NCBI GenBank assembly: GCA_001604185.1
Contig: LVAV01000113.1
Span: 83,838-147,837, forward strand
Direction: 5' to 3'
DNA from: Clostridiales bacterium Firm_16
Lineage (GTDB): Bacteria > Bacillota > Clostridia > Saccharofermentanales > Saccharofermentanaceae
DNA: 64,000 bases
Made by a program: the position numbers and the translations under genes
In this document: positions 19,842-27,165 of the stretch, piece after piece
Layout: each line of letters starts with the position of its first letter
Position numbering within the stretch: position 1 is the first letter of the stretch
Notes under the pieces: model-generated
What the model saw: the letters and a program-made list of their open reading frames with translations, nothing else
Databases searched by the model: none
Told to the model about the DNA's origin: nothing

Positions 19842-20792
19842 TTAGCTGAAGTAGATGATCTCGTTTTCCGGTTCATCCGTCAGGCGGTAGTGCTCGACCT
19901 GAAGACAGGGGATAGCCACAGGAGTGCCCTGGGAATCATCCCGGAAGAATCCGATCTTTCCGGTGACGGAAAGCCACTTTCCGGCAGGAAAACTGGGGCG
20001 GATCTTCAGAAGACAGAGGATGGAGATCATGCCGATATCGTTGGCGCAACAGGTATATGCTTTACGCTGCAGAACGAAGGCTTCATCTCTATGCTCACGC
20101 ATCAGTGTGGCCTGACCGGTGAGGGTGACGCGCTTACCGTTATAACGCTTCACGTTATCCAGTGCGTCGGTATAGAAAAGTCCGAAATCGTCCGGTGCGA
20201 CGACGCAGGGAGACTGGGACAGATCGTAGGGGAGATAATCACCGATGTCGATCATGTTGCCGTCCATACTAAAGAAGGACAGGTTCATGGCGGGGTTCAG
20301 AGATTTGACTGAGCCACGCAGCTTCGGGATATTGTTGACCTCGGGATCCACACGGTTGAAGATCACGTTGTCGCAGTAGCGGTAGTAGTCGGCAAAAATC
20401 GTCTGCATGTTGCGGTAGTAGTCGGAGTAGGTGGAGGCATCCACGATGGTGATGGCAGCAGCCAGCGCCCAGCGCTCCGGAACATCGACTTCGTCGAAAA
20501 AGGAAGCCGGAGATACGGAACCGTTCCACTCGATCAGTACGACATCCGGATGATACTCTTTCTCGAGCTTATAAGTGAAATCTTTGTTGATCTCTTCTGT
20601 TTCTGCAGAGACGACCTTCAGGGATTTGCAGGGCGCGCCCTTCTCCGGAGGGAACTCGACCTCGCCTTCCTCGGTCTGAAGGATCAGGACATTCTTACCC
20701 TGGAAACTTCCGTCTGCGAGCCAGGAGATAATAAAAGACGTTTTCCCGCTGTCGAGAAAACCTGTAAAGAAATATACAAGACAATCTTCCAT
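19842..20792 (-). CDS. CobW-like GTPase fused to a YcgQ/DUF1980-type C-terminal domain
   Basis: A 316-residue protein. The N-terminal half is a P-loop GTPase of the CobW type (FLDSGKTSFI, VLIEWNG, VIFNRVD). Unlike its neighbour it has no CxCC motif in the usual position. The last 110 residues look like the C-terminal domain of YcgQ/TIGR03943 proteins: KRVTLTGQATL, then KAYTCCANDIGMI with a Cys-Cys pair, and WLSVTGKIGF. YcgQ partners are permease-like metal-handling proteins. Its position ahead of a His-rich CobW suggests a shared metal homeostasis role. Start ATG 20792 follows AAAGGTG. Confidence 0.78.
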   Translation of the reverse strand: MEDCLVYFFTGFLDSGKTSFIISWLADGSFQGKNVLILQTEEGEVEFPPEKGAPCKSLKVVSAETEEINKDFTYKLEKEYHPDVVLIEWNGSVSPASFFDEVDVPERWALAAAITIVDASTYSDYYRNMQTIFADYYRYCDNVIFNRVDPEVNNIPKLRGSVKSLNPAMNLSFFSMDGNMIDIGDYLPYDLSQSPCVVAPDDFGLFYTDALDNVKRYNGKRVTLTGQATLMREHRDEAFVLQRKAYTCCANDIGMISILCLLKIRPSFPAGKWLSVTGKIGFFRDDSQGTPVAIPCLQVEHYRLTDEPENEIIYFS

Positions 20793-20857
20793 GTGCTTTT
20801 CACCTTTCTACCAAATAGTATTTTCTTATGGAATGCGAAGTTTTTCAAGCATAAAAA

Positions 20858-20886
20858 TGCACAAATTGTCATTAGCATTGTATAAT
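20858..20886 (+). promoter_or_regulatory. Putative promoter of the GGDEF/EAL gene
   Basis: TGCACA at 20858-20863 and TATAAT at 20881-20886 are 17 nt apart. Transcription from here would begin near 20893. That argues against translation from the ATG at 20897 and for the TTG at 20966. Confidence 0.5.
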
Positions 20887-20965
20887 TAAAATATCTATGG
20901 CAAGATGCCGGTTCATCGGTGATCTGCTTTCTGTTTTAGGGACAGCTGATGGGGAGGAGACAGAA

Positions 20966-22942
20966 TTGTTAAGCGTACTGGCCGTACAAGTTGCATTTCT
21001 TCTTTTTGAGGCGGTTTTCTGTGTGATCGCTGCAATTGTTTCGGCCGTGAAGAACAGTCGGGATATAAGATCCAAGCGCGCAGTAACGCTCCTGAACATT
21101 CTGGCCGGCGCCCTCATGTTCTCTGATTTTGTGCAGTATATTTCGGAAGGCAAGACGACCCGGACCGGGTTCTTCATATATCGCGTCGCCCACTTAAACA
21201 TCTTCATTCTCTGTTATCTGATCCTGCTGGCGTATCTGATGTATCTTTCAGGCACGTTACTGGTCGATCTGGAAAAAAGACAGTACAAGATCCCGTGTAA
21301 GATCCGTATGCTCGTATGCACCATACTCTGCTATCTGGGAATGGTATTGGTACTGATCTCCCAGTTCACAGGTATTTTCTATACCATTGACGAGTTCAAT
21401 ATTTACCATCGAGGCCGGTATTTCTTCGTGTCCGTCCTGATCCCGGTGGCGGTCATGATCATCATCGTGTCGATCCTCATCCAGAGCAGAGGGCAGATGG
21501 GAAAGAACCGCTTTGTGACTATGTTTTCCTATATCCTGTTGACTTTGCTCGGTCTGGCTGTCCAGCTTGTCCTGGCGGATTTCGTCTATATGGATCTGGG
21601 TATCGCGATCTCCATCCAGATCATGTTCATTGAGAATATCATTCACCAGAACCGGGAGATCCGACGGGCAGAACGTACGGATATACGAACGGGCCTTGCC
21701 AACGAACACAGTTGTATCGAGTGGATCCGTACCCTCCGCGGCTCGGAGAAACTGGAAGAATATGCTTCGGTATCCTTTAATCTGACCAAGTTTGCCTTGA
21801 TCAACCGAAGATACGGAATCGAAACAGGAAACGAGATCCTCAATATCTATGCGAAAACTTTTGCCGAAGAACTGGACGAAGATGAGATCCTGGGCAGACA
21901 GCACGGAGACCAGTTTGTGGCTATCGTGAAGAAGAGTAATCTGCCCAAGCTGCTGGATATTCTTTCAGGTCAGAAGATCTCCTTCAAGAACACCATGACG
22001 GGTGCGATCCAGGAAGAAGTAGTGTCCGCGAAAGTCGGCGTATATGAGATCGAGAGCAGTGAGATCATCGCAGAAGATGTCATCACCTATGCCGGCACGG
22101 CGCTGGACCACGCCCGTTCCATGAGCGGCCGACCGGTGGTCTATATGACCCGTGAACTGATGGAGTCCCAGGAAGAGAGAAAGCGTTTCGAGATCGAGAT
22201 CCGCAAAGCCCTGGCCAAAGGAGAATTTGTTCCGTATTACCAGCCCAAGGTCAACAGTACCGGCGGGAAGCTCTGCGGTGCAGAAGCACTCTCCCGCTGG
22301 AACCGTAAAGGGGAGATAGTGGGACCTTCTGCTTTTATCCCCTTCATGGAAATGAACGATACCATCTGCGAACTAGACCTGCATATCCTGAAGTCGGTCT
22401 GCGAAGATATCCGGAAATGGCAGGAGGAAGGTATCCCGGTGGTGCCGGTCTCCGTGAATTTCTCCAGAAGAAATCTGGCAGATCCGCAGATCACCGAGAA
22501 GATCGACAGCATTGTAACCGAGAAGGGAATCAAGAAAGAACTGATCGAGATCGAGATTACAGAGACCATAGACGAATTCCCCATCAGTGTTCTCAAAGAA
22601 TTCGTTGATTCGCTGCATGCGAAAGGATTCTCTGTTTCCATCGACGATTTCGGCTGCGCCAGTTCCTCCCTTGCACTTCTTCGGGAAGTCCCCTTCGATA
22701 CGATGAAGATCGATAAGGGCTTCATCGACCATGACCATCCGAAGGATCTGACGATCCTGGACCATATCGTAAAGATGGCCCAGGCCATCGGATTGACAAT
22801 CGTAGCAGAAGGTGTGGAATCCCGTTCTCAGGTAGATACGCTTCAGTCATTCGGTGTGGCGATCATCCAGGGATACTTCTATGACCGTCCGCTTCCGCGG
22901 GAAGAAATGCGCAAGCGCATTCAGTCACCGACCTACTCCTGA
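20966..22942 (+). CDS. Membrane GGDEF-EAL protein, probable c-di-GMP phosphodiesterase
   Basis: I chose the TTG at 20966 because GGGGAGGAG lies 7 nt upstream; the in-frame ATG at 20897 has no ribosome site and lies almost on the predicted transcription start. This gives 658 residues. About six membrane helices fill the first 200 residues. The GGDEF domain is degenerate (HGDQF near residue 313), so cyclase activity is unlikely. The EAL domain is complete by motif: AEALSRW, VNFSRRNL, EIEITET, IDDFGCASSS, MKIDKGF, VAEGVES, IQGYFYDRP. It should hydrolyse c-di-GMP in response to a membrane signal. It is a single gene, convergent with flavodoxin. Confidence 0.88.
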   Translation: MLSVLAVQVAFLLFEAVFCVIAAIVSAVKNSRDIRSKRAVTLLNILAGALMFSDFVQYISEGKTTRTGFFIYRVAHLNIFILCYLILLAYLMYLSGTLLVDLEKRQYKIPCKIRMLVCTILCYLGMVLVLISQFTGIFYTIDEFNIYHRGRYFFVSVLIPVAVMIIIVSILIQSRGQMGKNRFVTMFSYILLTLLGLAVQLVLADFVYMDLGIAISIQIMFIENIIHQNREIRRAERTDIRTGLANEHSCIEWIRTLRGSEKLEEYASVSFNLTKFALINRRYGIETGNEILNIYAKTFAEELDEDEILGRQHGDQFVAIVKKSNLPKLLDILSGQKISFKNTMTGAIQEEVVSAKVGVYEIESSEIIAEDVITYAGTALDHARSMSGRPVVYMTRELMESQEERKRFEIEIRKALAKGEFVPYYQPKVNSTGGKLCGAEALSRWNRKGEIVGPSAFIPFMEMNDTICELDLHILKSVCEDIRKWQEEGIPVVPVSVNFSRRNLADPQITEKIDSIVTEKGIKKELIEIEITETIDEFPISVLKEFVDSLHAKGFSVSIDDFGCASSSLALLREVPFDTMKIDKGFIDHDHPKDLTILDHIVKMAQAIGLTIVAEGVESRSQVDTLQSFGVAIIQGYFYDRPLPREEMRKRIQSPTYS

Positions 22943-22959
22943 CGACTGGTCGATTGATA

Positions 22960-23385
22960 TCAGACAGACAGATCAGATCCGAGTTTTTTGCAAGCGCGGA
23001 TTGCCTCATCATCAGGGGCTTCGTTGCAGATAACGAAATCGGAAACGAGGTTCGCGCCGGCAGTTTTGCAGCGTTCTTCCCAAGATCTCATCCATTCTCC
23101 GTCGCCCCATCCGTAAGACCCGAAGAGTGCGATCTTCTTTCCGTTCAGAGAAGATTCGAGTTCAGAGAACATCGGTTCAAACTCGGATTCCTCCAGTTCC
23201 TCTGCACCCATAGCCGGGCATCCAAAGGCGACAGCGTCAAATTCGGAGAGTTTGTCGGAATTGAACTCGGATGACGTGAGGATAGAAGCCTCCGATCCTG
23301 CATCTGTGACGCCAATGGCGATGGCCTTTGCCATTTCCTCGGTGTTGCCTGTGCCGCTCCAGTAAACGATTGCGATTTTGCTCAT
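22960..23385 (-). CDS. Short-chain flavodoxin
   Basis: The ATG at 23385, after AAAGGATT, gives a 141-residue protein, the normal size for a short-chain flavodoxin. The FMN phosphate loop is WSGTGNTEEMA, and the later loops FGCPAMGAEE and FGSYGWGDGEW match the isoalloxazine-binding positions. Flavodoxin carries low-potential electrons and replaces ferredoxin when iron is short. It is second in an operon after the DUF3793 gene (32-nt gap). The promoter of that operon overlaps a GTTAG-N6-CTAAC operator, consistent with metal-starvation control. Confidence 0.92.
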   Translation of the reverse strand: MSKIAIVYWSGTGNTEEMAKAIAIGVTDAGSEASILTSSEFNSDKLSEFDAVAFGCPAMGAEELEESEFEPMFSELESSLNGKKIALFGSYGWGDGEWMRSWEERCKTAGANLVSDFVICNEAPDDEAIRACKKLGSDLSV

Positions 23386-23417
23386 ATGATAATCCTTTCT
23401 ATGATAACTTGTGTATA

Positions 23418-23996
23418 TTACAGACCTGAAACGAGTAGTTGTTCCAGGGAACTGCCTTCTTTTAAACGCCTTAGATAGCAGGCGGTGCACTGCCTGTATC
23501 TTTTAAAGAGTTTTTCGGCCTTGTCGGGTTCCGAGTAGACTTTCCAGCATCCCTTGCATGCAAACGCACAGTTCGGATTCCAGATGAAACCTTCCACGTC
23601 TTTGGGAGGATATCCCAGAAAAAGTCCAATCTCGTGAGGAAAAGAGCTTCCCTCACGAAGTCTACTGCAGAGATGTAGGATGCAGTGTGTCGTATCAGAG
23701 GAACTATATCCGAATCTATTCAGGATCCTTGCCGCAAGAGGATCCTGAAGATCCTGCTTTAAGCAGTTCGGACGATACAGATACAGAAGCGCGAAGTCAT
23801 CTGTTTTCTTAAGAGGGATGAGGAGAAGACCGGATGAACGGAACTTGCGGTTGAGGTCACATATTTCTGAGATCAGACTGCAAGGAGAAAAACCTCGAAG
23901 GGAGAAGAGACTTCCTGTTTTTAGTCCGGCAAGTGTAGGAGCACACTGCTCAACGACACGTTTCTCAAGAAGTGAAATATGGTTTTTATTCTTCAC
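23418..23996 (-). CDS. DUF3793 family protein
   Basis: I chose the GTG at 23996 because AGGAGGAG lies about 5 nt upstream; the longer frame from 24044 would start inside the operator. The protein has 192 residues and the family signature VVEQCAPTLAGLKTGSLFSL near its start. C-terminal cysteines are NPNCAFACKGCWKVY and RQCTACYLRR. DUF3793 has no known activity but is repeatedly found next to flavodoxin in Clostridia. The Cys-rich C-terminus could bind metal or a cluster (inference). Confidence 0.85.
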   Translation of the reverse strand: MKNKNHISLLEKRVVEQCAPTLAGLKTGSLFSLRGFSPCSLISEICDLNRKFRSSGLLLIPLKKTDDFALLYLYRPNCLKQDLQDPLAARILNRFGYSSSDTTHCILHLCSRLREGSSFPHEIGLFLGYPPKDVEGFIWNPNCAFACKGCWKVYSEPDKAEKLFKRYRQCTACYLRRLKEGSSLEQLLVSGL

Positions 23997-24035
23997 TGGT
24001 CTCCTCCTCGATTTATTAGACATGAACGGCTTGCG

Positions 24036-24051
24036 GTTAGCCACGGCTAAC
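24036..24051. promoter_or_regulatory. Operator 1, GTTAG-N6-CTAAC
   Basis: A perfect dyad, GTTAGCC-AC-GGCTAAC. It overlaps the -10 box of the DUF3793-flavodoxin promoter by two bases and covers its transcription start. A bound protein would block that promoter. Confidence 0.75.
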
Positions 24052-24078
24052 TATATCACGACAAAATGATAGTGTCAA
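24050..24078 (-). promoter_or_regulatory. Promoter of DUF3793-flavodoxin
   Basis: On the minus strand TTGACA (24078-24073) and TATAGT (24055-24050) are separated by 17 nt, a near-consensus sigma-A promoter. Confidence 0.8.
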
Positions 24079-24113
24079 GCAAGTCACGGAAGCTGAAATT
24101 TCAGGAAAATAAA

Positions 24114-24131
24114 AGTTAGCAAAAACTAACT
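24114..24131. promoter_or_regulatory. Operator 2, GTTAG-N6-CTAAC
   Basis: The dyad AGTTAG-CAAAAA-CTAACT lies between the two divergent promoters, just upstream of the -35 box at 24140. It has the same spacing as the other three copies. Confidence 0.72.
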
Positions 24132-24139
24132 AAAAAGTG

Positions 24140-24168
24140 TTGACAGCGCAATTTTGCTCTGCTACAAT
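24140..24168 (+). promoter_or_regulatory. Promoter of the gpmA leader / candidate small RNA
   Basis: TTGACA at 24140-24145 and TACAAT at 24163-24168 are separated by 17 nt, close to consensus. Transcription should begin near 24175. Confidence 0.82.
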
Positions 24169-24174
24169 CTGTCA

Positions 24175-24194
24175 TGGTTAGCGGATGCTAACCA
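24175..24194. promoter_or_regulatory. Operator 3, GTTAG-N6-CTAAC
   Basis: A perfect 8-bp dyad, TGGTTAGC-GGAT-GCTAACCA, starts at the predicted transcription start. It is the longest of the four copies. In RNA it would also form a 5' terminal hairpin. Confidence 0.78.
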
Positions 24195-24360
24195 GTTTGT
24201 GTTCCTTGATATTATACCTGACGAAGATGAGACATTGCATCTTTCCAACAGTGATGACCAACTCCCCTTTCTTAATGTTATCGGTGTGTGTCCCGTCTTC
24301 CTGCAAGCATCTTTATTGCTACCACTTTCATGCTTGCAACAGTATAAACAGGTATTGATC

Positions 24361-24400
24361 GAAGCGCCGCGGTTCAACGGGCTGCGGCGCTTCTTTTAAG
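24361..24400 (+). terminator. Terminator-like hairpin ahead of gpmA
   Basis: A perfect 10-bp GC-rich stem with a 13-nt loop, followed by only four T. Partial read-through into gpmA is likely. Confidence 0.65.
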
Positions 24401-24418
24401 GACGAAAGGAGATTACTT

Positions 24419-25165
24419 ATGATGAAACTTGTTTTGATCCGTCACGGTGAAAGTGAATGGAATAAACTCAACCTCTTTACCGGATGGACAGATGTCGATC
24501 TAAGTGAAAAAGGAAGAGAAGAGGCAAGAAATGCAGGAAGAACCCTGAAGGCAGAAGGATATGACTTTGACATCTGCTTTACTTCTTATCTTAAGCGTGC
24601 GATCCATACGTTGAATATCACGCTCGACGAGATGGATCGTGCCTGGCTTCCTGTCGAAAAGTCCTGGAAACTCAATGAACGTCACTACGGTGCGCTTCAG
24701 GGACTGAATAAGTCGGAGACTGCGGAGAAGTACGGTGAAGAGCAGGTCAAGATCTGGAGACGTTCTTTTGACGTCAAACCGCCGGAACTGGAAGTCTCTG
24801 ATGAAAGATCCGCGATCCATCAGGCAATGTACAGGAATGTTGATGCGTCTTTGCTTCCCGCACATGAGAGCCTCGAGACAACGATCGAACGAGTAGTTCC
24901 TTACTTCGAGGAAGTAATCAAGCCTGAGATGAAGGCCGGAAAACGTGTCGTGATTGCGGCACACGGTAATTCACTCCGTGCTCTGGTGAAGTACTTCGAT
25001 AACTTAAGCAACGAAGAGATCATCGGGGTCAATATCCCGACAGCAGTTCCACTGGTCTACGAATTCGATGATGATTTCAAAGTCATCCGGAGTTACTACC
25101 TCGGCGATCAGGAAGCACTGAAAGCGAAGATGGAAGCGGTCGCCAATCAGGGAAAGAAGAAATGA
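24419..25165 (+). CDS. gpmA: 2,3-bisphosphoglycerate-dependent phosphoglycerate mutase
   Basis: A 248-residue cofactor-dependent mutase that interconverts 3- and 2-phosphoglycerate in glycolysis. The phosphohistidine motif is [10 protein letters not shown] near the start and the second histidine is in [13 protein letters not shown]. Either of two adjacent ATG codons (24419 or 24422) could start it after AAAGGAGA. This enzyme needs no metal, unlike the manganese-dependent iPGM common in Clostridia. Its promoter carries the operator also found before flavodoxin and the transporter operon, so it probably serves as a metal-sparing isoenzyme (inference). Confidence 0.94.
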   Translation: MMKLVLIRHGESEWNKLNLFTGWTDVDLSEKGREEARNAGRTLKAEGYDFDICFTSYLKRAIHTLNITLDEMDRAWLPVEKSWKLNERHYGALQGLNKSETAEKYGEEQVKIWRRSFDVKPPELEVSDERSAIHQAMYRNVDASLLPAHESLETTIERVVPYFEEVIKPEMKAGKRVVIAAHGNSLRALVKYFDNLSNEEIIGVNIPTAVPLVYEFDDDFKVIRSYYLGDQEALKAKMEAVANQGKKK

Positions 25166-25283
25166 TCCGGTGACTGCATTTGAGACTGTGTATTTCTGGC
25201 ATCCGGCTTTTCCGAAGTGATATCGGATCATCACGATACCAAGCCCTGGATCGCTGTACTTGCAAAGAAGTAAACATTTTAAT

Positions 25284-25313
25284 TTGCGGTTAGCGATATC
25301 TAACCGATAAAAC
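25284..25313 (+). promoter_or_regulatory. Putative promoter of the transporter operon
   Basis: TTGCGG (25284-25289) and TAAAAC (25308-25313) have 18-nt spacing and operator 4 lies almost entirely between them. The boxes are poor matches; placement is guided by the operator. Confidence 0.35.
25287..25306. promoter_or_regulatory. Operator 4, GTTAG-N6-CTAAC
   Basis: The perfect 7-bp dyad CGGTTAG-CGATAT-CTAACCG lies 33 nt before the first transporter gene. It has the same half-sites and spacing as operators 1-3. Confidence 0.75.
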
Positions 25314-25338
25314 TACATAATCTAACGGAGGAGATTAT

Positions 25339-27165
25339 ATGAAAAAGAGAGGATTGTTTTCCTGGATCCTTGAGTTTGCGGGAAGAAAACGTACATTTTT
25401 CGGTGGCAGTGTCATGCTCGCCATCTTTGGTGTTGCAGCGTCTTTCGTTCCGTACCTCATTATTTCGAAGATCGTTGAACAGCTTCTGGCCGGAAACGAC
25501 GACTGGGATTTCTACCTCAAGCAGGTGCTTCTTATGGGCGTGTTCTGGGTCATCCGAATGACACTGCATTCACTGTCGACATCGCTTTCTCACGTGGCAA
25601 CATTTACAGTTCTTGGAGGAATCCGAACACAGCTTTGTGAGAAGCTTTCACGTATCCCGCTCGGATCGGTGCTCGATGACAACAGCGGAAGCTACAAGAA
25701 CATCATCGTGGAGCGTGTCGACTCGATGGAGACGACGCTGGCGCATATCGTGCCGGAGTTTACCGCGAACCTTCTGCTTCCGGTCGTGATGTTTATTTAC
25801 CTTGTGACGATCGACTGGAGACTCGGTCTCAGCAACCTGATCGGTGCTGCGATCGGCCTCGTGTTCATGGCCGTCATGATGTATAAGAGCCGTGGCGGTT
25901 ATGAACTGTCGGTACAGAAAACAAAGAAACTGAACGATACTGCTGTCGAGTACATCAACGGTATCGAAGTCATCAAGGCATTCGGTAAGACCGGCGGTTC
26001 TTACGAAAAGTTCGTTGTCGCCGCAAGAGAGGGCGCGGATGTTTTCATCGACTGGATGAGAAGATGTATCTGGCCGCAGTCGGGCACGATGTCCTTCCTG
26101 CCGGCGACTTTCCTGGGTGTGCTTCCGGTGGGACTTCTGCTGGTAAGAAACGGCACGCTGACACCTGTTGATTTCATCACGGGCATCATCCTTTCCGCGG
26201 GCCTGATCACACCGCTGGTCGTTGCGTTCTCTTATACAGATGACCTTCTCAAGATGAAGACGATCTTCGGAGAAGTTACGGAGATTCTCGAAAGGGACGA
26301 CATGGAGAGACCTTCGGTCGTCAGAGAAACACCTTCGGGTTCCGATATCGAACTGAAAGATGTCCGCTTCACATACAAGGATCAGGAAGTCCTTCACGGA
26401 ATCAATATGAAGATCAAGCAGGGCGAAGTGGCCGCGATCGTTGGTCCTTCCGGATCCGGCAAAAGCACTATCGCGAGACTGATCGATTCCCTGTGGGATG
26501 TGGATTCCGGCTCGATCACATATGGCGGTGTCGATATCCGGAAACTTCCGCTGACATACTATGCCGGGAAAATCGCGTACGTCGCACAGGATAACTATCT
26601 TTTCGATCTGTCGGTAAAAGAGAATATCCGTCTCGGCCGTGCGGGAGCTTCTGATGAAGATGTATATAACGCGGCGAAAGCGACTGGGTGCCACGAGTTT
26701 ATCCTTGGTCTGGAAAACGGATATGACACGATCGTCGGTGGTGCCGGCGGACATCTGTCCGGTGGTGAGCGTCAGAGGATCTGTATTGCCAGAGCGATGC
26801 TTAAAGACGCGCCGGTCGTTATCCTCGACGAAGCGACGGCCTATACCGACCCGGAAAATGAAGCGCTGGTACAGTCCAGTGTGGCCAAACTCGTAAAGGG
26901 AAGGACCCTGATCGTTATCGCGCACCGTCTCTCTACGATCGTCGACGCGGACAAGATATTTGTGATCAATGACGGAAACGTCGAGGCTGTCGGTACGCAG
27001 GAAGAACTCCTTGAAAACTGCGAACTTTATAAGAAGATGTGGGAAGCACACAGTATGGCGAAGGATGAAGACGAAGACGCAGTTGCGGAAGCAATCTCCG
27101 CAGTGAAAATGTCGGAGGTATCTGGTACGAGTGCTTTTACCAAGGAGGTGGCCGCACATGTTTAA
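25339..27165 (+). CDS. ABC transporter, fused permease-ATPase, IrtA/YbtP-like half
   Basis: A 608-residue half-transporter. The N-terminal membrane domain has about six helices in residues 1-310, and the ATPase domain covers about 335-575. Walker A is GPSGSGKST, signature LSGGERQR, Walker B VVILDEATAYTDPENE. The DPENE ending after Walker B is typical of the IrtAB/YbtPQ branch, which despite exporter fold imports ferric siderophores. It overlaps the next half-transporter by 8 nt, so the two form a heterodimer. First gene of a five-gene operon behind operator 4. Confidence 0.88.
   Translation: MKKRGLFSWILEFAGRKRTFFGGSVMLAIFGVAASFVPYLIISKIVEQLLAGNDDWDFYLKQVLLMGVFWVIRMTLHSLSTSLSHVATFTVLGGIRTQLCEKLSRIPLGSVLDDNSGSYKNIIVERVDSMETTLAHIVPEFTANLLLPVVMFIYLVTIDWRLGLSNLIGAAIGLVFMAVMMYKSRGGYELSVQKTKKLNDTAVEYINGIEVIKAFGKTGGSYEKFVVAAREGADVFIDWMRRCIWPQSGTMSFLPATFLGVLPVGLLLVRNGTLTPVDFITGIILSAGLITPLVVAFSYTDDLLKMKTIFGEVTEILERDDMERPSVVRETPSGSDIELKDVRFTYKDQEVLHGINMKIKQGEVAAIVGPSGSGKSTIARLIDSLWDVDSGSITYGGVDIRKLPLTYYAGKIAYVAQDNYLFDLSVKENIRLGRAGASDEDVYNAAKATGCHEFILGLENGYDTIVGGAGGHLSGGERQRICIARAMLKDAPVVILDEATAYTDPENEALVQSSVAKLVKGRTLIVIAHRLSTIVDADKIFVINDGNVEAVGTQEELLENCELYKKMWEAHSMAKDEDEDAVAEAISAVKMSEVSGTSAFTKEVAAHV

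Larger units (their letters stand above)
24175..24400 (+). ncRNA. Candidate metal-regulated small RNA or long gpmA leader
   Basis: About 220 nt lie between a near-consensus promoter and gpmA with no convincing coding frame. Features in order: the operator dyad at the 5' end; a pyrimidine-rich stretch CTCCCCTTTCTT at 24262-24273, complementary to ribosome-binding sites; a 9-bp stem TGCAAGCAT/ATGCTTGCA at 24302-24338 with a 19-nt loop; and a 10-bp stem GAAGCGCCGC/GCGGCGCTTC at 24361-24393 followed by TTTT. The last hairpin resembles a terminator and ends 18 nt before the gpmA ATG. The RNA could be a free small RNA with read-through into gpmA, or an attenuating leader. This call is inference; no known RNA family was recognised. 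Confidence 0.55.

Noticed and set aside
24154..24399. 81-codon ORF in the gpmA leader
   Set aside because: Its start lies upstream of the predicted transcription start, it has no ribosome site, and it runs into the terminator-like hairpin.
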